Source of the DNA: Streptomyces qaidamensis
GTDB taxonomy: Bacteria > Actinomycetota > Actinomycetes > Streptomycetales > Streptomycetaceae
Assembly (NCBI RefSeq): GCF_001611795.1
Contig: NZ_CP015098.1
Span: 1-64,000, forward strand
Length of the DNA: 64,000 nucleotides
Reading direction: 5' to 3'
The position numbers and the translations under genes were made by a program. How positions within the stretch are numbered: the stretch's first letter is position 1; every line of letters starts with the position of its first letter. This document shows positions 27,503 through 36,228 of the stretch, in pieces. Below the pieces are notes generated by a model that worked only from the letters and a program-made list of their open reading frames with translations, was not told where the DNA came from and ran no database searches.

Positions 27503-27585
27503 GTGCAGAGGTCTGCCCTCTCGCCGCTGCCGCCACCTGCAGAAGTAGGGCAGAGGTCTGCACTGACAGGGCAGGGGTCTGCACC
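27503..27585. promoter_or_regulatory. Three repeated palindromic sites
   Basis: Three copies of GCAGAGGTCTGC or a one-base variant lie at about 27503-27519, 27548-27564 and 27569-27585. Each is an inverted repeat GCAGA-GG-TCTGC. Copies 2 and 3 are 21 bp apart (two helix turns). They fill the divergent promoter region between the genes starting at 27434 and 27599 and are probable binding sites for the XRE regulator or iterons. Confidence 0.6.
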
Positions 27586-27598
27586 GTCGGATGGACGG

Positions 27599-27862
27599 GT
27601 GACGATCTTGCCGCCCGATCCGGACCTCGACGCGCTGCGGTTGGAGCTCGCGCGTCTGCGGGCCGCGCGCGGGTGGACCTACGACGAGCTCGCCGCCCGC
27701 AGCGGCCTGGCCAGGCGCACCGTCATCGAAATCGAGCAGGGCCGCACCATCGGCACGCTGAAGACCTGGCACGCGCTCGCCCATGCGCTGGGCACCCCGT
27801 TCGACGAGCTCTTCGGCACGCTGTGCCGCGGGCACGACCTGCCGGGAGCGAGCGGGGACTGA
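27599..27862 (+). CDS. XRE-family transcriptional regulator
   Basis: An 87-aa protein that is almost only a helix-turn-helix domain of the lambda-repressor (XRE) class: LRAARGWTYDELAARSGLAR, RTVIEIEQGRTIGTLKTW, HALAHALGTPFDELF. GTG 27599 is the likely start. It probably binds the palindromic repeats immediately upstream and controls itself and the divergent gene; this is inference from position. Confidence 0.75.
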   Translation: MTILPPDPDLDALRLELARLRAARGWTYDELAARSGLARRTVIEIEQGRTIGTLKTWHALAHALGTPFDELFGTLCRGHDLPGASGD

Positions 27863-27968
27863 GTCCTCCGTCCGAGCGGCCACGGCGGATCACCCGAACC
27901 GACGAGACCACCTCGAACGTGCGCATGATCATTCGCATGCCAGTCGCATAACGTGCGGCCAGGCAGGT

Positions 27969-27996
27969 GACCCTGCGGCAGCGCTGCCGCAGGGTC
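27969..27996. promoter_or_regulatory. 28-bp perfect palindrome
   Basis: A gapless 28-bp palindrome centred at 27982/27983, between the XRE gene (stop 27862) and the next start at 28024. It could end the XRE transcript or be an operator for the downstream operon. Confidence 0.5.
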
Positions 27997-28023
27997 GGCG
28001 TGGTGGCTGGCAGGTTCGCGCGC

Positions 28024-28908
28024 ATGCGCTCCACACCTCCCCCATCGCGGCACTGGGACGGCAGCCCCATCACCCATCGCGTGCGCCGTTCCTTGCAGGT
28101 CACCCCCAACGGCGCGAGCCGGCTGCTGCGCTGCGGCCAGAGCGACCGGTGCCGCGAGTGCGGCAACCGGATCGAGTGGTACCACCGCAGCGACCGCCGG
28201 CCGGTGCGTCTGCATCCCCACGAACTGCCGACCGCCCAGGTACCAGTGGCGTGGCGCTGGCATGTCAGCTCCGGCGTCGCCAACCCGGCCGGGGACGGCA
28301 GCAGCTGGTGCCGTCTGCCGCACGCCGCCGTCTGCCCCGCCCGGGACACTCCCCCACCTCTCCCCGAGCTGGCCGGACTGCGCCGGTCGCTGGCCGTTCG
28401 CTCGCGCCGCCTGATCGACACCGGCACCTTCACCCCTGCCCCGGCCTCGCCGGACAGTCCGCCATCACGGCCAGCCGTCTGCCGGCCAGCCCGGCCCATC
28501 GTGCAGCTGCTGTACGTCCGTTATCTCGCCGCCCGGCCGGTGGACGAGATCCTGTGCGTCGCCCAGACCCGGCGCCGCCACCGCTGCACCAGCCCGCTAC
28601 TCACCTCCGACGCCCCGGCCGGCACCTGGAAGCTGATGCCCACCACCGCGGCGGACGGCCAACTGGCCCTGCCCGCCGACGTGATGGCGGTATACGACCT
28701 CAGCCGCCTCCCCTACGCCGAGCAGCTGCGCTGGCGCGCCCAGCGCTGTCCGCAGCATGCCACCACCCCGACGGCCGCCGACCTGGCGGTGGCCGACTTC
28801 GAGCTCTTCGACCCGATCCGCCACCACACGCACATCCACACCCGCCTGCCCGCCCCCGCCCGACGCCCCGGCCCTGCGGGCCGTGCACGACAGGCAGCCC
28901 GACCGTGA
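28024..28908 (+). CDS. DUF6083-like protein
   Basis: A 294-aa protein from ATG 28024; a GTG at 27967 is in frame but would put the 28-bp palindrome inside the gene. The N-terminal part has CRECGNRIEWYHRSDRRPV and LHPHELP, a zinc-ribbon-like segment typical of Streptomyces DUF6083 proteins. A second similar unit follows (CVAQTRRRHRCTSPLL). The C-terminus is low complexity. Its stop overlaps the next GTG by GTGA, so both are translated together. Role unknown; probably nucleic-acid related and plasmid-borne. Confidence 0.55.
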   Translation: MRSTPPPSRHWDGSPITHRVRRSLQVTPNGASRLLRCGQSDRCRECGNRIEWYHRSDRRPVRLHPHELPTAQVPVAWRWHVSSGVANPAGDGSSWCRLPHAAVCPARDTPPPLPELAGLRRSLAVRSRRLIDTGTFTPAPASPDSPPSRPAVCRPARPIVQLLYVRYLAARPVDEILCVAQTRRRHRCTSPLLTSDAPAGTWKLMPTTAADGQLALPADVMAVYDLSRLPYAEQLRWRAQRCPQHATTPTAADLAVADFELFDPIRHHTHIHTRLPAPARRPGPAGRARQAARP

Positions 28909-29393
28909 CACCGCACCACGCCGTCGAGATCACCCTGACCCGACCAGCCACCCACGGCGAACTTAGCGCGGCATCCGATGGCGTGCCTCTGGCCGCGAAC
29001 GCGGACCGCACACGCCTGATGGCGCTCCACAGTGCACGCCATCCGGGCGGCGCCCTGCATGCGCTGCGGCGTCGGCTGGGTACACGCTTGCCGATCGACG
29101 TGCTGACCACGCACTATCCCGACCGGCACGGCCAGGTCGTGATCAACATCGCACTCAGCCAGGACGCCGACCAGGCCCTGCGCCAGGACGCCGCCGCCGT
29201 GGGACAGCGTCCCCAGGACGTACTCCGCCAGCGGGTGAGCGCAGGTGTTGCCCGGGACCAACAAGAACGCGCCCGCCGCCTGGAGAAACGGCTCGAGAGC
29301 CTGCTCGCCCGCCATACCCCTGAAGAGGTCCTGGCCTGCGCGGCTGGCCTCCTGCACGGCCGTCAGCACCGCCGCACATCGACAGCCCCGTAA
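28905..29393 (+). CDS. Hypothetical protein coupled to DUF6083-like gene
   Basis: A 162-aa protein starting at GTG 28905 inside the stop of the preceding gene. The first 90 residues are mixed alpha/beta; the C-terminus is a charged helical stretch (VARDQQERARRLEKRLESLL). No family recognised. A UvrD-like helicase gene follows after 107 bp in the same direction. Confidence 0.55.
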   Translation: MTPHHAVEITLTRPATHGELSAASDGVPLAANADRTRLMALHSARHPGGALHALRRRLGTRLPIDVLTTHYPDRHGQVVINIALSQDADQALRQDAAAVGQRPQDVLRQRVSAGVARDQQERARRLEKRLESLLARHTPEEVLACAAGLLHGRQHRRTSTAP

Positions 29394-29500
29394 CGGTCCT
29401 CTTCTCTCCCCTTCCCTTCGCGTACAACGCGGCGGCGGCGATCTCTTTCCCTCCGCTCTGCGCCTCTCTCTTCTCTCTTCTCTCTTTCACGGAGCCCTCG

Positions 29501-30970
29501 TTGCGCACGCCCACCGATGAACAAGCCCACACCGTCGAGGCCTTTGAGGCAGGCCACCATCTCGTCATTCAGGCCGGCGCCGGAACGGGGAAGACCAGCA
29601 CGCTCGGCCTGCTCGCCGCCAGCACCCGCCGCCGCGGCCGCTACCTCGCCTTCAACAAGGACATCGCCCGGGACGCCGCCACCCGCTTCCCCCGCACCGT
29701 GGTGTGCAAGACCGCCCATGCAACGGCCTACGCCGCCGTCGGCCACCGCTACACGAGCCGGCTCAACAGCCCCCGCCAGCCCGCGTGGAAGACCGGCCAG
29801 GCACTCGGCATCACACACCCGGTCCGCATCGGCTCCCACGAGATCAGCCCCAGAGCGCTGTCCCACACCGTACTGCGGACCGTGACCCGCTACTGCTACT
29901 CCGCCGACCGCACCCTGGCCCGCCACCACGTACCGAATCTGCGTGGCCTGGACACCGCAGACGAGCACGCCCAACTCGCACAACAGGCACTGCCGTTCGC
30001 CCGCAAGGCCTGGGCCGACCTGCACGACCCCGATCAGGGTGTGGTCCGCTTCGAACACGACCACTACCTGAAAATGTGGGCCCTGACCGAACCGAGACTC
30101 GAAGCGGACTTCCTCTTCCTCGACGAAGCCCAGGACACCAACCCTGTTCTGGAGAAGGTCTTCGCCGCCCAGCGCGCCCATGCCCAGCTCGTCATGGTCG
30201 GTGACTCCGCCCAGGCCATCTACGGCTGGCGCGGCGCCAGGGACGTGATGACCGGTTTCGACGCCATGCCCCTCACCCTGACCCGCTCCTTCCGTTTCGG
30301 CCCGCTGATCGCCGAAGAAGCCAACCGGTGGCTGGCGCTCACCGACGCCCCCATCAGGCTCACCGGCACCGAGACCATCCCCGCACAGGTCGGCGACCTC
30401 GACTGCCCCGACGCAGTGCTGTGCCGCACCAACATCGGCGCCATGACCGAGGTCATGCGCCTGCTCGGCGACGGTCACCGCGTCGCACTGACCCGCGGCG
30501 GGCACACTCTGGCCGCACTGGCACTCGCGGCCCGCGACCTCAAGGACGGCCGCCGAACCTCCCACCCCGAACTCGTCCTCTTCAGCTCCTGGGGCGAGCT
30601 GCAGGAGTACGCCGAACACGACCCCGCCGGCGGTGACCTGCAGCCCTTCGTGGACCTCGTCGACACCCACGGACCCGACGCCATCCTGGCCGCGATCAAC
30701 CAGCTCACCGAGGAGAAGGTCGCCGACGTCACCGTCTCCACGGCCCACACGGCGAAGGGCCGCGAATGGCCCACCGTCAGAATCGCTGACGACTTTCCCC
30801 CGCCCAAGGACACCGATCAACAGGACGCGCACGGCCGCCCGATCCCCGAGCCGGTCAGTGACACCGATGCCCGCCTCGCCTACGTCGCTGTCACCCGCGG
30901 TCGGCATCACCTCGACCTCGGCGGCCTGTCATGGATCGGCACCCACCCCGCCACACCTCCGGCCGCCTGA
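29501..30970 (+). CDS. UvrD/Rep-like SF1 helicase
   Basis: A 489-aa protein from TTG 29501 (GGAG 6-10 bases upstream). All superfamily 1 helicase motifs are present: I (QAGAGTGKTSTL), Ia (YLAFNKDIA), II (FLFLDEAQDTNP), III (MVGDSAQAIYGWRGA), IV (LTRSFRFG), V (VSTAHTAKGREW) and VI (AYVAVTRGRHHL). It is shorter than chromosomal UvrD (about 700 aa) because the 1B and 2B subdomains are reduced, as in plasmid and phage homologues. It should be an ATP-driven 3'-5' DNA helicase in plasmid replication, recombination or defence. The long opposite-strand frame is a shadow. Confidence 0.85.
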   Translation: MRTPTDEQAHTVEAFEAGHHLVIQAGAGTGKTSTLGLLAASTRRRGRYLAFNKDIARDAATRFPRTVVCKTAHATAYAAVGHRYTSRLNSPRQPAWKTGQALGITHPVRIGSHEISPRALSHTVLRTVTRYCYSADRTLARHHVPNLRGLDTADEHAQLAQQALPFARKAWADLHDPDQGVVRFEHDHYLKMWALTEPRLEADFLFLDEAQDTNPVLEKVFAAQRAHAQLVMVGDSAQAIYGWRGARDVMTGFDAMPLTLTRSFRFGPLIAEEANRWLALTDAPIRLTGTETIPAQVGDLDCPDAVLCRTNIGAMTEVMRLLGDGHRVALTRGGHTLAALALAARDLKDGRRTSHPELVLFSSWGELQEYAEHDPAGGDLQPFVDLVDTHGPDAILAAINQLTEEKVADVTVSTAHTAKGREWPTVRIADDFPPPKDTDQQDAHGRPIPEPVSDTDARLAYVAVTRGRHHLDLGGLSWIGTHPATPPAA

Positions 30971-31167
30971 ACAGTGCGCGAGCGAAGGCCCGCGGAGGCT
31001 TGGCCGCGGTGCCGCGCAGCTTCACAGGTTTCCGGCTACCTCTTCCGGCAGTCCCACAGTCCAGGCAACTGGAGGATCGGGGAGGAACCGCTTCTCGGGG
31101 GCGTCTGCAACAACGTCCAAAGATCAAGGGCCTGTTTCAGGTGAAGGGTGACGTAGCGGTGCCCGAG

Positions 31168-32217
31168 TCACTCCGGCTGATGATCGGGGCCGCCGAAGTC
31201 TGGGCTGCTGTAGTCCGGACTGGTGAAACTCGGGCGCTGCCCCGGGGCTCCGCTATCGGGACGCGAAAAACCGGGGCGGTCGTAACCGAGGCGCGGCATA
31301 CGGCTGGTCGGCGCTGGCGGCGCAGACAAAAGGGCTGCAGCACTGTCAGGGTCGGTCAGTGCCTCCCGCAGGAAGGGCAGGATGCCGCGCTCCAGCAGAG
31401 CCTTGCGCCACGCTTCTCTGGCTCGCCCCACCTTTTCGTTTATCTCGCCGTATGACATGTCATCAAGTGAAGACGGCCGACGACGGGAGATGGCCCAAAC
31501 GAGGACAAGTGCGCCCGCAGCAACGGCCCCCGACACCAACCCAGCCGTGATCATGGGACGGGCGGCCTTCGACGCTGCATTGAACAGCGTGAGGGCGAAG
31601 CCAGCGAGGAGGAAGATCGCAGTGACCGTTGCGGACAGGACGGCGGCAGGCAGAGCGAAGAACGACAATGCCCTAGATTCGCCCGCCTCCCTCGAGGTTT
31701 GATCTACTCTGCGGGAATCCATCGCGCCGCCTGCTGGCGCCTCTGGACGTACATGCAGACCAAGCAGCGCTGCCAGAAGGCGACGTCCATAAGACATCCT
31801 GGCCCATCGCTGCGCAGCGACACCATCAACTCGGCGGCCGCTGGATGGTCCAGCACTGGGAACGGCCCCGCCGATTCGACGGCCCGGACCTGCTGGGCCA
31901 GGTCTGCCTGTGGCCGCCGGGCGGAGGGCGGAGCGAGAAGGGGCCGACGAGGAGGCGGTGGAAGCCCGGCCCGCGGACTGGTGCGCCGGGTCGGGCATTT
32001 CCTCGCGGACCTTCAGGTAGTACTGGTACTCCGTCGCTGCGGCCGCTGTGATGAGTGCGGTCGCGTTGAGTGCCATGGTGCGCAGTTGTTCGGGATTGAG
32101 TCGCCGTGCGGCTGCGGCCAGTTCAGGGCGATGTGGTGCGGAGCGCAGCGCCTCATCGAGGAGCCGCTCGTACTCTTGGCGGTCCTCGCTGAGCAGGTGC
32201 TGCGGAACGCTGTTCAC
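31168..32217 (-). CDS. Membrane protein, second of pair
   Basis: A 349-aa protein from GTG 32217, with GGAGGAGG about 6 bases upstream and the start inside the stop of the preceding gene (GTGA). There is an N-terminal helical region (LLSEDRQEYERLLDEALRSA), a Pro/Ala/Ser-rich middle, two adjacent transmembrane helices (ALPAAVLSATVTAIFLLAGF and AGLVSGAVAAGALVLVWAIS), and a tail with repeated S-P-D units. Family and role are unknown. It is probably in a membrane complex with the preceding protein. Confidence 0.6.
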   Translation of the reverse strand: MNSVPQHLLSEDRQEYERLLDEALRSAPHRPELAAAARRLNPEQLRTMALNATALITAAAATEYQYYLKVREEMPDPAHQSAGRASTASSSAPSRSALRPAATGRPGPAGPGRRIGGAVPSAGPSSGRRVDGVAAQRWARMSYGRRLLAALLGLHVRPEAPAGGAMDSRRVDQTSREAGESRALSFFALPAAVLSATVTAIFLLAGFALTLFNAASKAARPMITAGLVSGAVAAGALVLVWAISRRRPSSLDDMSYGEINEKVGRAREAWRKALLERGILPFLREALTDPDSAAALLSAPPAPTSRMPRLGYDRPGFSRPDSGAPGQRPSFTSPDYSSPDFGGPDHQPE

Positions 32218-32945
32218 AGCCCCTCCTCCCCCATCACCGGGCCGTGCCGCCATCGTGGCGCGCTGCGCCCATCGATGCCAGATCCCGTCCCGTCGGGCGC
32301 GTCGGCAGCCAGCGGGGTACTCGTGGGGCGCGCGGGCTCATGGAGTTGGGCTTCGTCCGCTGGGGGCTCTTCGGGGCCGGGATCCTGCGCGCGAGTGACT
32401 GCAGCGGGCGGCCTGGCCGAGGACCGGGCAGTGGGCCGTGAGCTCGGGTTTGGGGCGGAGGGATGGGCCGGGCCCGCAGAAGGCGCGAGCCCGGGCTCCA
32501 CTGGGAAGAGTGGCGGCCCTACGGCCCCTGCGGGTCCGGTACCGGCCAGCGCGCCGGTGGCAGTGGTCCCGTTCTCTGCCGCCGTCTGCGCCGTCTCAGG
32601 CGCCGGGCGGTCACCGGTGATCACCTCGTTCACTGTCTGGACGCGGGTGAGTTGGGTGAGCAGCATGGGAGCCGACATGCCGACAACGAGTGCGGCGTAC
32701 GCGCCGCTGATCTGTCCTGTGGTGCCGAACAGCACTGCTGCGCCGGCCCCCATGACGGTGTGCACTGCGGGTGCGACGATGTCGGTGGAGGGGTCGAAGT
32801 ACTCCCGGAACCGCGGGGCTTGGTTGCCCGCTTGAAGACAGGCGAGGCGGACGGCTTGCCAGGACACGAAGCGGGTGTAGAGGTCCACGGCCCCCCGCAG
32901 CAGACCGCCCGCTGCGCCCAGCACGATCAACGTTGGGACGTCCAC
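32214..32945 (-). CDS. Membrane protein, first of pair
   Basis: A 243-aa protein from GTG 32945 with GGGAG upstream. It starts with a hydrophobic segment (PTLIVLGAAGGLLRGAVDLY), has a second membrane region (VHTVMGAGAAVLFGTTGQIS, then AYAALVVGMSAPMLLTQLT), and then a long Pro/Ala-rich cytoplasmic or extracellular tail. It overlaps the next gene by 4 bp. Found in plasmid-like context between a helicase and a DUF6207 gene. Role unknown. Confidence 0.6.
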   Translation of the reverse strand: MDVPTLIVLGAAGGLLRGAVDLYTRFVSWQAVRLACLQAGNQAPRFREYFDPSTDIVAPAVHTVMGAGAAVLFGTTGQISGAYAALVVGMSAPMLLTQLTRVQTVNEVITGDRPAPETAQTAAENGTTATGALAGTGPAGAVGPPLFPVEPGLAPSAGPAHPSAPNPSSRPTARSSARPPAAVTRAQDPGPEEPPADEAQLHEPARPTSTPLAADAPDGTGSGIDGRSAPRWRHGPVMGEEGL

Positions 32946-33172
32946 GCTCTCCCCTGGGTGACGGCGCTGACGCCTGGCTGGGAACACTTGGACACTGGGA
33001 CAGCGTAGAGGCAGGACCAATGTACGAGGAAGGGCCCGATGTCGTTCGTCGGCCGCCTTCGTCCAGGACCGCTTGTGGTGGCCGGGGCAGCCCGCTCTCC
33101 CGGCCCGGAGAGCCTCTACCCGGTCGTGTGAAGAAGCCGAAATCGACGGAACTTTGCGGGCGGCCGGGCGTA

Positions 33173-33397
33173 ATGCCATACATGAAGTCGATCAACGAAG
33201 CACATGTGGCGCAGCCAGGCCTGGCCGTGGTTGAAGTCGCGGCCGCCGACGACCAGACCGCGTTCGCCATCCAGGAGGCTCTTGCCGGGCGGTGGGCGAC
33301 CGCGCTGGCGGACGGTGCTACTCGGGTCCCTGGTGAGCCCGGCGTACGGCTGCGCTGCTATCTGGACGTGCGTCAGGAGCTAGGTGAATTGACCTGA
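33173..33397 (+). CDS. DUF6207 family protein
   Basis: A 74-aa protein (MPYMKSINEAHVAQPGLAVV) with VEVAAADDQTAFAIQEALAG and GVRLRCYLDVRQE, which matches the small DUF6207 family common in Streptomyces accessory DNA. Function unknown. A remnant IS lies immediately downstream on the other strand. Confidence 0.7.
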   Translation: MPYMKSINEAHVAQPGLAVVEVAAADDQTAFAIQEALAGRWATALADGATRVPGEPGVRLRCYLDVRQELGELT

Positions 33398-33760
33398 AGC
33401 GTTGTTCACGGCTGATGGGCGGTTGGCCGCCGAGTGCGGTGTGGAAGCGGTGGTGGTTGTAGGTGTGGGGAGGAAGTCTGCCAGGGCTGCAGTGCGTTCG
33501 TCGTTGGCGGTGCAGGGCCGCAGGTAGGCCCACTTGTCGAGCAGGGTGCGGTTGAAGCGTTCAACCTTTCCGTTGGTCTGCGGCCGGTACATGCGGGTGA
33601 GCGTGCCGACCGCACCGAGGTCGGCGACGGCTTGCCGCCAGGCGAAGCTCTTGCGGTAGGGCCAGGCGTCGTCCGTCACTGCGGCCCAGGTCAGGAAGTA
33701 CGCGCACGTGGTGGCCTTCTCGTCGCCGTGACCTTCGCATCGCCTGCACCCTCATCTGTT
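33383..33760 (-). pseudogene. IS481-type transposase remnant
   Basis: The C-terminal part of an rve-type transposase: DEKATTCAYFLTW joins directly to VTDDAWPYRKSFAWRQAVAD, skipping the usual segment between them, then LTRMYRPQTNGKVERFNRTL with the catalytic glutamate. After LADFL the frame is broken; HTYNHHRFHTALGGQPPISR is in another frame. Internal deletion plus frameshifts make it non-functional. Confidence 0.65.
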
Positions 33761-34087
33761 TTCGGCGGCTCGTCTGCTGATGTGGGTCTGCAGCAGTTTC
33801 ATCGCCAGGTCGTGGCCGTAGTGGTTGGCCATGTCCATGGGGGTACGGCCGTCTGGGTCTGCGAGCTCCGGATCAGCACCAAAGGCCAGCAACACGGCCG
33901 TGGTGTGCACAGTCAACGGCTGCCCGCTCTGCAGGGCCCCATCGCCCTCAACGTCGATCGCGTGCGTCAGCAGCGTCATGTTGCTGAAGACCTCGTCGGG
34001 ATCGGAACCAGCGGCCAACAACCGGGCCAGGGCCTCAGCGTCCTCCTGCTCGACCGCTTGATGCGCGGGTGTCCAGTAGTCGCTCAC
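33752..34087 (-). CDS. Ankyrin-repeat protein
   Basis: A 111-aa protein from GTG 34087 (GGAGGG about 10 bases upstream; GTG 34090 and a longer frame to 34150 are possible). It consists of about three ankyrin repeats: TPAHQAVEQEDAEALARLLA, then LTHAIDVEGDGALQ with TAVLLAFGADPELAD, then GRTPMDMANHYGHDLAMKLL. A protein-binding scaffold; partner unknown. It lies between an IS481 remnant and an intact IS. Confidence 0.7.
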   Translation of the reverse strand: MSDYWTPAHQAVEQEDAEALARLLAAGSDPDEVFSNMTLLTHAIDVEGDGALQSGQPLTVHTTAVLLAFGADPELADPDGRTPMDMANHYGHDLAMKLLQTHISRRAAENR

Positions 34088-34293
34088 CACGGCATTCAAC
34101 CCTCCCCCACAGCACGCCTGCCAGCGACTATCTACGCCATCACATACCAATTGAGATGACGTCTAACCTTGTCGTTTAACGTCCAGCGTCGAACGCGGCT
34201 CGAACTTGATCAGCGTTCTCGCAGTTCGGCGGACGTGTAGGCGGCCTTCGTCTGATCCTGTGCTCCGTCACAGAGTGGATCAGCGCGAAGGCC

Positions 34294-35775
34294 GTGGTCG
34301 TGAGTTTGGTGCATCAGGGCGTCCTGCGGGATGCGTTCGCGGAAGTGTCACGCTTCCGGTCGGAGTTGTACGCGTGTCTGACCACGCGGGGCGACGCGTT
34401 GTTCGAGTTGTGCGACGCGCTGCTGTGCACGGACGGGCCGGTTCGGACGCTGGTTGATCTCGCGCTCGCGCCCGAACACCGCCGAGGTCACGGGGCTCTG
34501 TACGGCGGACTCAACCAGGGCCGGATCGACGTCGCACGGCTGCGTCGTGCCCTGACCGAGGTGCCGCTGCCGAGGGCGGCGGACGGTCGGCTCGTACTGG
34601 CCGTCGATGTCTCGCCGTGGCTGCGACCGGACGCCAACACCTCTGCCAACCGTGCCTTTTGCCACACCTTCGGCCGGGGCGAGGGCAAGCATCAGATGGT
34701 GCCAGGCTGGCCGTACTCGGTGGTGGCTGCGCTGGAGACCGGCCGCACGTCCTGGACGGCGGTGCTGGACGCTGTCCGCCTGGAGCCCGGCGCCGACGTC
34801 GCCGCCGTGACCACGGTGCAGATCCGCGAGGTCGTCGAGCGGCTAGTCACCGCCGGCCAGTGGCGACCGGGTGACCCGGAGGTCCTGGTCGTGCTGGACG
34901 CCGGATACGACGCCCCGCGCATCGCCCACCTGCTGAGTGACCTGCCCGTCGAGATCCTCGGCCGACTCCGTTCAGACCGGGTGATGCGGCGTCCGACACC
35001 CTCCCGCGAAGAGTTCCACCTGGCCAACCCCAAGGGCGGCCGGCCACCCAAGCACGGCGGCGAGTTCGTCTTCGGTGACGCCGCAACCTGGGGCACCGAG
35101 CAGGCCGTGACCGCCACGGCCACCCGGCTCTATGGGAAGGCGACCGCGCAGGCATGGGACCGGCTGCACCCGCGGCTGACCCACCGGGCCGCATGGCTCG
35201 ACCACAACGGGCCGCTGCCCATCATCGAGGGCACCGTCATCCGCCTAGCCGTGGAGAAGCTGCCCAGCGGCGGAGTCAACAGGCCGGTCTGGCTGTGGTG
35301 GTCGCGAATCGGCGCCACCGAAGCGGACGTCGACCGCTGCTGGCAGTCCTTCCTCCGCCGCTTCGACATCGAGCACACATTCCGCCTGTTCAAGCAGACC
35401 CTCGGGTGGACCAAGCCCCGGCTCCGCAGCTCGGAAGCGGCCGACCGGTGGACCTGGCTCGTCATCGCCGCCTATGCCCAGCTCCGGATCGCCCGCCCGC
35501 TGGCCACCGACCTTCGCAGGCCCTGGGAAAAGCCGACCGAGCCGAACAAAATGACACCCGCCCGCGTCCGCAGAGGGTTCAGAAACCTGCACGCGAAGAC
35601 CGGCTCACCCGTCGGCGCACCGAAACCCTCCCGTCCCGGCCCAGGCCGACCGCCCGGCTCGAAGAACCGCTATCCGGCTATCCGTCATGACGTGGGACGC
35701 GTCCTCGCCACCGGCGAGGCATACAGCCGTCCCGCCCACCACAAGGTGGGCACCAAACCCCGCAGAACAGGCTGA
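34294..35775 (+). CDS. IS701-like transposase (NF041680 type)
   Basis: A 493-aa transposase. The DDE-type catalytic core is visible: LVLAVDVSPWLRPDA (first Asp), VLVVLDAGYDAPRI (second Asp) and RRFDIEHTFRLFKQTLGW (Glu in the IEHTFR motif typical of IS4/IS701 relatives). It is full length and unbroken. It lies 113 bp inside the left end of the IS. Probably active. Confidence 0.8.
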   Translation: MVVSLVHQGVLRDAFAEVSRFRSELYACLTTRGDALFELCDALLCTDGPVRTLVDLALAPEHRRGHGALYGGLNQGRIDVARLRRALTEVPLPRAADGRLVLAVDVSPWLRPDANTSANRAFCHTFGRGEGKHQMVPGWPYSVVAALETGRTSWTAVLDAVRLEPGADVAAVTTVQIREVVERLVTAGQWRPGDPEVLVVLDAGYDAPRIAHLLSDLPVEILGRLRSDRVMRRPTPSREEFHLANPKGGRPPKHGGEFVFGDAATWGTEQAVTATATRLYGKATAQAWDRLHPRLTHRAAWLDHNGPLPIIEGTVIRLAVEKLPSGGVNRPVWLWWSRIGATEADVDRCWQSFLRRFDIEHTFRLFKQTLGWTKPRLRSSEAADRWTWLVIAAYAQLRIARPLATDLRRPWEKPTEPNKMTPARVRRGFRNLHAKTGSPVGAPKPSRPGPGRPPGSKNRYPAIRHDVGRVLATGEAYSRPAHHKVGTKPRRTG

Positions 35776-35807
35776 CGAGTGACACAGAGGGCCAGCACAC
35801 TGAGCGC

Positions 35808-36074
35808 ATGCGCTATGAGGAGAGAGCCAAGCTCACAGTCGTGAAAGTCCTGGTCCAGCTGGCCGTCCTTGTCGCCTCACCAGTGCTGCTGATAGCAGGA
35901 GCACCGATCCGCCGCCGCTATCTCCGCTACGTCTACCGCGATGAGGCCCCGCAGATCCTGGACAAGGAGCGAGGTCGGGTCAGCGCCCACTACTTCGTGG
36001 TCACCAACCCAGTTCTGCAGTGGCTCTGCTGGCCCACAGAATCACTCGCCCGTCTCATCGAGAGCCGAGGTTAA
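35808..36074 (+). CDS. Small membrane passenger protein in the IS
   Basis: An 88-aa protein from ATG 35808, 32 bp after the transposase stop; its own stop overlaps the right inverted repeat. One hydrophobic segment (VLVQLAVLVASPVLLIAGA) is followed by a basic segment (RRRYLRYVYRD). It moves with the IS. Function unknown; it may affect transposition or the host. Confidence 0.55.
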   Translation: MRYEERAKLTVVKVLVQLAVLVASPVLLIAGAPIRRRYLRYVYRDEAPQILDKERGRVSAHYFVVTNPVLQWLCWPTESLARLIESRG

Positions 36075-36228
36075 ACGACAAGCTAACTGGCTGTTCTCTA
36101 TCCGCTCGTGGAGTCGATCGGGTTCGAACAGGGGCCTGGTCCGGGTGAGTCGGCCGGTGAGGATGCATGGAAGAAGGGCCTCTTGGTAGCTCGCGGATGT
36201 CGAGTCCAGCGAGGAGCAAGAGGCCCTG

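Larger units (their letters stand above)
34163..36087 (+). mobile_element. IS701-like insertion sequence with passenger
   Basis: The element spans 34168-36082 (1915 bp). The 13-bp ends CTTGTCGTTTAAC (34168-34180) and its exact inverse (36070-36082) are flanked by a 5-bp direct repeat CTAAC (34163-34167 and 36083-36087), the target duplication. Intact ends and duplication indicate a recent insertion. It carries a transposase gene and one small passenger gene. Confidence 0.85.

Noticed and set aside
27783-28904. Upstream extension of the frame that contains the 28905-29393 gene
   Set aside because: Arg/Pro-rich shadow of the XRE and DUF6083-like genes. The real start is the GTG at 28905 overlapping the previous stop.
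29363-30910. Long minus-strand frame of 515 codons opposite the helicase
   Set aside because: It mirrors the helicase gene exactly, has Gly/Val-rich antisense composition and no family. The plus strand has all helicase motifs.
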